Part shown: one piece after another, positions 1-4,579 of the stretch | Numbering within the stretch: position 1 is the first letter of the stretch | How the letters are laid out: every line of letters begins with the position of its first letter | Assembly: GCA_028292305.1 (NCBI GenBank) | Contig: JAQGMQ010000571.1 | Coordinates: 1-5,106 of the forward strand | Reading direction: 5' to 3' | Origin: Rhodoferax sp. | GTDB taxonomy: Bacteria; Pseudomonadota; Gammaproteobacteria; Burkholderiales; Burkholderiaceae_C | Length of the DNA stretch: 5,106 nucleotides | Program-made: the position numbers and the translations under genes | Notes under the pieces: generated by a model | The model's input: the letters and a program-made list of their open reading frames with translations, nothing else | Database searches by the model: none | What the model was told of the DNA's origin: nothing

Positions 1-312
1 GAAGCCACCGAGGCCTTTGCGCCGCTGGTCGAGACCCCGAGCCAGCAGCCCGTGGCCGCGTCAGACGCCGCGGCCCGCACCGAGCGGCCGGCCCGCGCGC
101 CGATCCCGAGCGACCTGCAGGCGTACCTGGACCAGCAGGAACGCGAGATCCTGATCAAGGTGCTGCGCGAGACCAACTTCAACCGCACGGCCACGGCCGC
201 CCGGCTGGGCCTGAGCCTGCGCCAGATCCGCTACCGCATCGAGCGGCTGAACATCGCCGCCCCGCAGGATCCTGACCGTGATGCGGACAGCCCCGATGGA
301 CACGACGACTGA
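1..312 (+). CDS. pilR: Sigma-54-dependent response regulator, C-terminal fragment (probable PilR)
   Basis: The reading frame is open from the left edge, so the gene begins outside the window. Only the last 103 residues are seen, ending at TGA 310-312. The first 40 or so residues are a proline/alanine-rich linker. From about 112 onward comes the Fis-type helix-turn-helix (HTH_8) that ends NtrC-family activators. Its core at 139-255 includes NFNRTATAARLGLSLRQIRY followed by RIERLNI, the pattern of PilR and relatives. A short acidic tail (DPDRDADSPDGHDD) follows. The receiver and AAA+ sigma-54-interaction domains are not in the window. PilR is the response regulator that, with the sensor PilS, activates type IV pilin transcription from sigma-54 promoters. 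The assignment rests on similarity to the Pseudomonas PilR C-terminus and on the ampD neighbour. Another NtrC-family regulator cannot be excluded. The gene overlaps the start of ampD, implying cotranscription. Confidence 0.8.
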   Translation, partial: EATEAFAPLVETPSQQPVAASDAAARTERPARAPIPSDLQAYLDQQEREILIKVLRETNFNRTATAARLGLSLRQIRYRIERLNIAAPQDPDRDADSPDGHDD

Positions 313-895
313 AGCCCTGTGGCGCAATGGCTGGTACCGGTTTGCCCGGCGCCAGCCCTCGCCCAATTTCGGGCCGCGGCCAGCAGGCGCGCGCATCGAC
401 CTGATCGTCGTGCATTCGATCAGCCTGCCGCCGGGCGAATACGGCGGCGACGCGGTGATGGCACTGTTCGGCAACACCCTCGACTGGGATGCCCATCCGT
501 ATTTCGACAGCATCCGCGGGCTCAAGGTGTCGTCGCATTTCTATGTGCGGCGCGACGGCGCGCTGTGGCAATTCGTCAGCGCCGACGACCGCGCGTGGCA
601 CGCCGGCACATCGCAGTACCGGGGCCGCGCAAATTGCAACGACGACTCGGTCGGCATCGAGCTTGAAGGCCTGGAAGGCGGCCAATTCGAGCCCGCGCAA
701 TACGAGACGCTGGTCAGTCTGGCCGCCGCGTTGGGACAAGCCTATCCGGTGCGCCACGTGGCCGGCCACGAACACATCGCACCCGGTCGCAAACACGACC
801 CGGGCGCCGGATTCGACTGGCCGATGCTGCAGCGCGGCACGGGCTGGGGCGGCGCGTGGTTCCCCGCAGCTGTGCGTCCCAGCGACACCGTCTAA
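296..895 (+). CDS. ampD: 1,6-anhydro-N-acetylmuramyl-L-alanine amidase AmpD
   Basis: AmpD is a cytosolic zinc amidase that splits the bond between 1,6-anhydro-MurNAc and the stem peptide during cell-wall recycling. In species with AmpR/AmpC its loss raises beta-lactamase expression; neither gene is visible here. The 199-residue protein covers the family's usual length (Amidase_2 fold, about residues 20-175). The zinc ligands of Citrobacter AmpD (H34, H154, D164) align with H40 in VVHSISLPPGEYGG, H158 in AGHEHIAPGRKHDPG, and D168. The catalytic E116 and K162 align with E122 in GIELEG and K166, so the enzyme looks intact. I chose ATG 296 because the family similarity begins a few residues later (LWRNGWYRFARR). 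The in-frame GTG 278 and ATG 281 are alternatives and have a better ribosome site (AGGA 266-269). The coding overlap with pilR is 17 bases from ATG 296, or 35 from GTG 278, so translational coupling is likely. Confidence 0.95.
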   Translation: MDTTTEALWRNGWYRFARRQPSPNFGPRPAGARIDLIVVHSISLPPGEYGGDAVMALFGNTLDWDAHPYFDSIRGLKVSSHFYVRRDGALWQFVSADDRAWHAGTSQYRGRANCNDDSVGIELEGLEGGQFEPAQYETLVSLAAALGQAYPVRHVAGHEHIAPGRKHDPGAGFDWPMLQRGTGWGGAWFPAAVRPSDTV

Positions 896-1126
896 AAAAA
901 ATTTGCCAGCGCTGGGTGCAGTTTCAAAGCCTGTGCGAATCTGTGGCGCAACTGGCCCAGATCAAGCTACAAGCGGCCATGCGCAACGAATGCCCCCGGA
1001 AGCCGCGTCCCGTCTGCTTTTCCCTACTCGGAACGTGCAATGACAAGGGCTTGCGCAGCACCCGGACAAGCCCTGCGCGAAAATGGAATTGACGTCTCCG
1101 CCCAATGCAAGCCCGCTGCCGCGGGT
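896..1126. other. ampD-nrdA gap, upstream part: no gene recognised
   Basis: I see no convincing gene here. Open frames cross the region on both strands but lack ribosome sites and recognisable domains. Directly after the ampD stop lies an A8T3 tract (894-904), then the perfect palindrome CCAGCGCTGG (906-915). Read on the minus strand this is a short hairpin followed after four bases by a T-run, a weak terminator-like arrangement. No T-run follows on the + strand, so no Rho-independent terminator for ampD is evident. Further right are overlapping inverted repeats (1046-1080) and a 5-bp GC hairpin, CCCGC-tgcc-GCGGG (1112-1125), that abuts the first NrdR box. Confidence 0.5.
1046..1080. repeat. 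Two overlapping, mutually exclusive inverted repeats
   Basis: AGGGCTTG (1046-1053) is perfectly complementary to CAAGCCCT (1067-1074) with a 13-base loop. Overlapping it, GCGCAG (1053-1058) is complementary to CTGCGC (1073-1078). That second stem extends by one wobble and one A-T pair to 1051-1080. The two stems share bases and cannot form together. No T-run follows on either strand, so this is not a standard terminator. The element is upstream of the proposed nrdA promoter and would be transcribed only by readthrough from ampD or by an unseen promoter. The function is unknown. Confidence 0.45.
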
Positions 1127-1142
1127 ACACTACGGGTAGTGG
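1127..1142 (+). promoter_or_regulatory. NrdR box 1 (upstream)
   Basis: The 16-mer reads ACACTA-CGGG-TAGTGG and contains the perfect inverted arms CACTA/TAGTG. It matches the known NrdR consensus (acaCwAtATaTwGtgt) at 11 of 16 positions. The mismatches are the four central bases and the last base. NrdR is the zinc-ribbon/ATP-cone repressor of ribonucleotide reductase genes, and its sites normally come as tandem pairs about three helical turns apart. A second box lies 32 bp downstream, centre to centre. The nrdR gene itself is not in the window. Confidence 0.75.
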
Positions 1143-1143
1143 G

Positions 1144-1172
1144 TTGAATTGATTCCAGACCCCATATATAGT
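1144..1172 (+). promoter_or_regulatory. Probable sigma-70 promoter of nrdA(B)
   Basis: A -35 element TTGAAT (1144-1149, 4/6 to consensus) is separated by exactly 17 bases from a -10 element TATAGT (1167-1172, 5/6). Transcription would start near 1177-1180. The -35 lies between the two NrdR boxes and the -10 lies inside the second one, the geometry expected for repression by blocking RNA polymerase. The start would be about 280 bases upstream of the nrdA ATG. No other promoter of similar quality was seen between ampD and nrdA. Use of this promoter is inferred. Confidence 0.65.
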
Positions 1173-1174
1173 GG
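1159..1174 (+). promoter_or_regulatory. NrdR box 2 (overlaps the -10 element)
   Basis: The 16-mer ACCCCATATATAGTGG matches the NrdR consensus at 13 of 16 positions, including the AT-rich ATATAT core and the right arm AGTG. The deviations are C at positions 3 and 5 and G at the end. It is separated from box 1 by 16 bases, which puts both sites on the same face of the helix. It fully contains the proposed -10 hexamer. Bound NrdR should therefore directly exclude RNA polymerase. Confidence 0.8.
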
Positions 1175-1177
1175 CCA

Positions 1178-1459
1178 GCACGATAACGGGCCAGGTGGCG
1201 TCCAGGGGATGACAGGGTGGCGAAAAGCGAGCGGCAACGGTGACGGCCACGGCAAGACGAGGCACACCGGACCGCTTGGTGAACGCCCCCCGGCCAGCTT
1301 TCTGAAGCCGCTTTGGAGACCCCCCGGCCCTGCCGAAACCTGACCCCTTGACGCCATGCCGGAGCCGAGCCAAAGCCACCGGCCGCCAAGTATTTTTCGC
1401 CCCGTTACTGCTGCTCACCGCCATTCACCGCTAACAAAAACCGCAAAGAAAAGGACACC
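1178..1459 (+). other. Long 5' leader of nrdA, potentially structured
   Basis: If the promoter at 1144-1172 is used, the nrdA transcript carries about 280 untranslated bases. The leader can form a hairpin in which CGAGCGG (1228-1234) pairs with CCGCTTG (1272-1278, one G-U). A small internal loop follows, then CGGTG (1238-1242) pairs with CACCG (1265-1269). A second long-range stem pairs GCTTTGG (1310-1316) with CCAAAGC (1370-1376) and encloses CCGGC (1324-1328)/GCCGG (1358-1362). A T5 run at 1393-1397 follows 16 bases after the second stem. CCCCCCGGCC occurs twice (1286-1295, 1320-1329). The last 30 bases are A-rich and unpaired, leaving the ribosome site AAGGA (1451-1455) open. Stems of 5-7 bp arise by chance in GC-rich DNA, so the structure is a suggestion only. 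I recognise no known riboswitch. Confidence 0.4.
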
Positions 1460-4411
1460 ATGCAAAGCGCATCGACCACCCCCTCTTCCGCCAACCTGGG
1501 CCAGCGCGCACCTGTCGCCGCACCGTCGCAGACGAACACGCTGCCCAGCGCCGACATGCTCGCGCACTACCAGATCATCCGCCGCAACGGCGCCGTCGTG
1601 CCCTTCGAGCCGAACAAGATCGCCGTCGCCATGATGAAGGCCTTCCTGGCCGTGCACGGCACGCAGGGCGCGGCCTCGGCCAGCGTGCGCGAGGTGGTCG
1701 ACAACCTGACCCAGGCCGTGATCCGCGCCATGGTGCGTTCGCGTCCGGGCGGCGGCACCTTCCACATCGAAGACGTGCAGGACCAGGTCGAGCTGGGCCT
1801 GATGCGCGGCGGCCACCACGAGATCGCCCGCGCCTATGTGCTGTACCGCGAACGCCGCACGCAGGAGCGCGCCAAGCAGGTCGAACAAGCCGCACCGCCG
1901 GCTGCCACGCTGCACGTGATCGACGGCGGCCGCAAGGTCGCGCTCGACATCGCCCGCCTGAAGCAGCTCATCACCGAAGCCTGCGCCGGCCTGAGCGCCA
2001 CGGTGCTGCCCGACCCGATCGTGGCCGAGACCATGCGCAACCTCTACGACGGCGTGCCGATCGAAGAGGTCTACAAGGCCGCCATCCTGGCCGCGCGCAC
2101 GCTCATCGAAAAAGACCCCGACTACACCTACGCCACGGCGCGTCTGCTGCTGCTGACCATCGCCAAGGAAGTGCTGGGCACCGAAGTCACGCAAGGTGAA
2201 CTGGCCGAGGCCTATGCCGACTACTTCCCGCAGTACATCAAGAAGGGCGTCGAAAACGAACTGCTCGACGAGAAGCTGCTGCAGTACGACCTGAAGAAAC
2301 TCGGTGCCGCCCTGAAGGCCAGCCGCGATCTGCAGTTCGACTACCTCGGCTTGCAGACCCTGTATGACCGGTACTTCCTGCACGTGCGCAAGACCCGCAT
2401 CGAACTGCCGCAGGCTTTCTTCATGCGCGTGGCCATGGGCCTGGCCGTGAACGAGATCGACCGCGAGACCCGCGCCATCGAGTTCTATGAAGTGCTGTCG
2501 TCGTTCGACTTCATGTCGAGCACGCCCACGCTGTTCAACGCCGGCACATTGCGCCCGCAACTCTCGAGCTGCTACCTCACCACCGTGCCGGACGACCTGG
2601 ACGGCATCTACGAATCCATCAAGGAAAACGCGCTGCTCTCCAAGTTTGCCGGCGGCCTGGGCAACGACTGGACGCGCGTGCGCGCACTCGGCTCGCACAT
2701 CAAGGGCACCAACGGCGAATCGCAAGGCGTCGTGCCTTTCCTCAAGGTGGTGAACGACACCGCCGTCGCCGTGAACCAGGGCGGCAAGCGCAAGGGCGCG
2801 GTGTGCACCTACCTGGAAACGTGGCATTTGGACATTGAAGAGTTCCTGGAGCTGCGTAAAAACACGGGTGATGACCGCCGCCGCACCCACGACATGAACA
2901 CCGCCAACTGGATTCCCGATCTCTTCATGCGCCGCGTGATGGAGAAGGGTTCGTGGACCCTGTTCTCGCCCTCCAACGTGCCCGACCTGCACGACCTGTT
3001 CGGCAAGGCCTTCGAGACCGCCTACGTGGCCTACGAAGAACGCGCCAGCCGCGGCGAGATCAAGCCGAGCAAGACCGTGCCCGCGGCCGACCTGTGGCGC
3101 AAGATGCTGACGATGCTGTTCGAAACCGGCCACCCCTGGATCACGTTCAAGGACGCCTGCAACGTGCGTTCGCCGCAGCAGCACAGCGGCGTGGTGCATT
3201 CGTCGAACCTCTGCACCGAGATCACGCTCAACACCAGCGACACCGAAACCGCGGTGTGCAACCTCGGCTCGGTCAACCTGCTGCAACACATCAAGGGCGG
3301 CCAGCTGGACCACGCCAAGCTGAAGAAGACGATCTCCATCGCGATGCGCATGCTCGACAACGTGATCGACATCAACGACTACGCGGTGAAGAAGGCACGT
3401 GATTCGAACCTGCGCCACCGTCCGGTGGGCCTGGGCCTGATGGGCTTCCAGGACAGCCTGTATGAACTGCGCATTCCCTATGCCAGCGACGCCGCCGTGG
3501 CCTTCGCCGACACCTCGATGGAAGCCATCTGCTACTACGCCTACTGGGCTTCGACCGAACTCTCGAAAGAACGCGGCCGCTATTCCAGCTACAAGGGTTC
3601 GCTGTGGGACCAGGGCGTGCTGCCGCTCGACACGCTCGACCTGCTGGCCGAAGCGCGCGGCGGTTATGTCGAAGTCGACCGTTCGGTCACGCTCGACTGG
3701 GACGCGCTGCGCAAGAAGATCGCGGCCGACGGCATGCGCAATTCCAACTGCGTCGCCATCGCACCGACGGCCACCATCTCCAACATCATCGGCGTCGACG
3801 CATCGATCGAGCCGAGCTTCGGCAACCTGTCGGTGAAATCGAACCTGTCGGGTGAGTTCACCGTCATCAACAGCTACCTGGTCGGCGACCTGAAGCGCCT
3901 GGGCCTGTGGGACGACGTGATGGTGATGGACCTGAAGCACTTCGATGGTTCGCTGCAGCCGATCGACCGCGTGCCGCAAGAGATCAAGTCGCTCTACGCC
4001 ACCGCGTTCGAGATCGAAACCACCTGGCTCGTCGAGGCCGCGGCCCGTCGCCAGAAGTGGATCGACCAGGCGCAGTCGCTGAACATCTACATGGCCGGCG
4101 CTTCGGGCAAGAAGCTCGACGACACCTACAAGCTGGCCTGGACACGCGGCCTGAAGACCACCTATTACCTGCGCACCCGCGGTGCCACACATGCCGAGAA
4201 ATCGACCGTGACCGCGGGCCGCATGAACTCGGTGTCGTCGGGCAATGCACCGTCGGCCGCGTCGATGGCACCGGCCACGCAGACGCGTTCGCTAGAAGCC
4301 GCGGCAGCCGCCGCACGCGAGCAGATCGAAGCCCAGACCACGATGGCCACGCCTGCGACCGACATCAAGTTCTGCGCGATCGACGACCCAGGTTGCGAGG
4401 CATGCCAATAA
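1460..4411 (+). CDS. nrdA: Ribonucleoside-diphosphate reductase, class Ia-type, alpha (large) subunit NrdA
   Basis: NrdA is the catalytic subunit of the aerobic, cytosolic ribonucleotide reductase, which reduces NDPs to dNDPs with NrdB. ATG 1460 follows AAGGA by 4 bases. Residues 1-36 are a low-complexity Ser/Ala/Pro/Thr extension. An ATP-cone allosteric domain spans about 37-130 (IIRRNGAVVPFEPNKI). A second cone-like region at about 151-242 (VIDGGRKVALDIARL) looks degenerate. This two-cone layout and the 983-aa length resemble Pseudomonas aeruginosa NrdA rather than the 761-aa E. coli protein. Active-site residues are all present: C371 and C600 (redox pair, E. coli C225/C462), N583-x-C585-x-E587 (N437/C439/E441, thiyl radical), and Y902-Y903 (Y730/Y731, radical transfer). 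An Ala-rich flexible tail (about 915-970, with A6 at 947-952) leads to the C-terminal CEAC pair (C979, C982), which re-reduces the active site, as C754/C759 do in E. coli. Expected dATP inhibition through cone 1 and transcriptional repression through NrdR are inferred. Confidence 0.98.
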   Translation: MQSASTTPSSANLGQRAPVAAPSQTNTLPSADMLAHYQIIRRNGAVVPFEPNKIAVAMMKAFLAVHGTQGAASASVREVVDNLTQAVIRAMVRSRPGGGTFHIEDVQDQVELGLMRGGHHEIARAYVLYRERRTQERAKQVEQAAPPAATLHVIDGGRKVALDIARLKQLITEACAGLSATVLPDPIVAETMRNLYDGVPIEEVYKAAILAARTLIEKDPDYTYATARLLLLTIAKEVLGTEVTQGELAEAYADYFPQYIKKGVENELLDEKLLQYDLKKLGAALKASRDLQFDYLGLQTLYDRYFLHVRKTRIELPQAFFMRVAMGLAVNEIDRETRAIEFYEVLSSFDFMSSTPTLFNAGTLRPQLSSCYLTTVPDDLDGIYESIKENALLSKFAGGLGNDWTRVRALGSHIKGTNGESQGVVPFLKVVNDTAVAVNQGGKRKGAVCTYLETWHLDIEEFLELRKNTGDDRRRTHDMNTANWIPDLFMRRVMEKGSWTLFSPSNVPDLHDLFGKAFETAYVAYEERASRGEIKPSKTVPAADLWRKMLTMLFETGHPWITFKDACNVRSPQQHSGVVHSSNLCTEITLNTSDTETAVCNLGSVNLLQHIKGGQLDHAKLKKTISIAMRMLDNVIDINDYAVKKARDSNLRHRPVGLGLMGFQDSLYELRIPYASDAAVAFADTSMEAICYYAYWASTELSKERGRYSSYKGSLWDQGVLPLDTLDLLAEARGGYVEVDRSVTLDWDALRKKIAADGMRNSNCVAIAPTATISNIIGVDASIEPSFGNLSVKSNLSGEFTVINSYLVGDLKRLGLWDDVMVMDLKHFDGSLQPIDRVPQEIKSLYATAFEIETTWLVEAAARRQKWIDQAQSLNIYMAGASGKKLDDTYKLAWTRGLKTTYYLRTRGATHAEKSTVTAGRMNSVSSGNAPSAASMAPATQTRSLEAAAAAAREQIEAQTTMATPATDIKFCAIDDPGCEACQ

Positions 4412-4428
4412 CGATTTGCAAGGGCCGA

Positions 4429-4446
4429 TGAATCCACGTTGATTCA
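4429..4446 (+). repeat. Intercistronic inverted repeat 1 (nrdA-nrdB)
   Basis: TGAATC (4429-4434) and GATTCA (4441-4446) form a perfect 6-bp stem with a 6-base loop, 17 bases after the nrdA stop. No T-run follows, so it is not a Rho-independent terminator. It is the first of three successive inverted repeats in the 168-base gap. It could be an mRNA processing or stability element, or chance. Confidence 0.4.
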
Positions 4447-4452
4447 CCCGCA

Positions 4453-4486
4453 TCGCATCGCACGACCTCGCGGTTTTGCGATGCGA
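4453..4486 (+). repeat. Intercistronic inverted repeat 2: 10-bp perfect hairpin
   Basis: TCGCATCGCA (4453-4462) is perfectly complementary to TGCGATGCGA (4477-4486). Inside the 14-base loop a further GACC/GGTT stem (4464-4467 with 4472-4475, one G-U) closes a TCGC tetraloop after a single mismatch. The left arm contains the direct repeat GCATC-GCATC, so a register slipped by five bases is also possible. The bases downstream (ACGAGCAACACAAC) contain no T-run, which argues against an intrinsic terminator. The stem is too long to be likely by chance in so short a gap. A role in mRNA decay or in setting the NrdA:NrdB ratio is inference. Confidence 0.6.
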
Positions 4487-4510
4487 ACGAGCAACACAAC
4501 CCGAACAAAA

Positions 4511-4551
4511 CGGCCGTGAAAAAAATGAACCCTTTTCATTTCGCACGGTCG
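4511..4551 (+). repeat. Intercistronic inverted repeat 3: 41-base near-palindrome upstream of nrdB
   Basis: The outer arms CGGCCGTG (4511-4518) and CACGGTCG (4544-4551) pair over 8 bp with one G-U. The inner arms AAATGAA (4523-4529) and TTCATTT (4535-4541) pair over 7 bp around the loop CCCTT. An asymmetric internal loop (AAAA versus CG) separates them. The near-palindrome ends 28 bases before the nrdB ATG and covers the candidate -35 of the nrdB promoter. It could act as an RNA hairpin or as a DNA operator. I recognise no regulator consensus in it, and it does not resemble an NrdR box. Confidence 0.5.
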
Positions 4552-4561
4552 CTTTCATAAT
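4533..4561 (+). promoter_or_regulatory. Candidate sigma-70 promoter for nrdB
   Basis: TTTTCA (4533-4538, 4/6 to the -35 consensus) lies 17 bases upstream of CATAAT (4556-4561, 5/6 to the -10 consensus). The predicted start, about 4568, is only some 12 bases before the nrdB ATG but still includes the GGAA ribosome site. nrdB could thus be transcribed both from the nrdA promoter and locally. The match is fair and unproven, since AT-rich patches in GC-rich DNA easily mimic promoters. Confidence 0.35.
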
Positions 4562-4579
4562 CCGCACATTGGAAAATCT

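Noticed and set aside
52..312. A stand-alone 86-residue HTH protein starting at GTG 52
   Set aside because: The frame is open to the window edge with linker-like sequence before 52, and the helix-turn-helix is the usual C-terminal end of an NtrC-family regulator, so it is a truncated larger gene.
856..1092. ORF crossing the end of ampD into the gap
   Set aside because: It begins inside ampD in another frame without a ribosome site. The stretch after ampD looks somewhat helical (QRWVQFQSLCESVAQLAQ), but there is no start codon with a ribosome site and no known domain.
1300..1330. GGAGACC (1315-1321) in the leader as part of a cobalamin riboswitch B12 box
   Set aside because: The flanking conserved bases and the rest of the cobalamin riboswitch core are missing. 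The downstream enzyme is a B12-independent class I reductase.
1358..1397. Intrinsic terminator/attenuator ending in the T5 run at 1393-1397
   Set aside because: The nearest stem (GCCGG 1358-1362 with CCGGC 1379-1383) has a 16-base loop and ends 9 bases before the T-run, too far for a standard Rho-independent terminator.
924..1424. 166-residue minus-strand ORF over the nrdA control region
   Set aside because: It spans the NrdR boxes and promoter, has no recognisable domain or ribosome site, and is of Arg/Gly/Ala-rich shadow composition.
1356..1634. ORF starting in the nrdA leader and running out of frame into nrdA
   Set aside because: It has no ribosome site. The composition is Pro/Ser/Arg/Thr-rich and the frame overlaps well-supported nrdA coding sequence.
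1415..4192. A 925-residue open frame on the minus strand opposite nrdA
   Set aside because: It lies antisense to a gene with all its catalytic residues. It is rich in His, Val, Gly, Arg and Leu without any recognisable domain, as expected when strong G/C third-position bias removes stop codons from the opposite strand.
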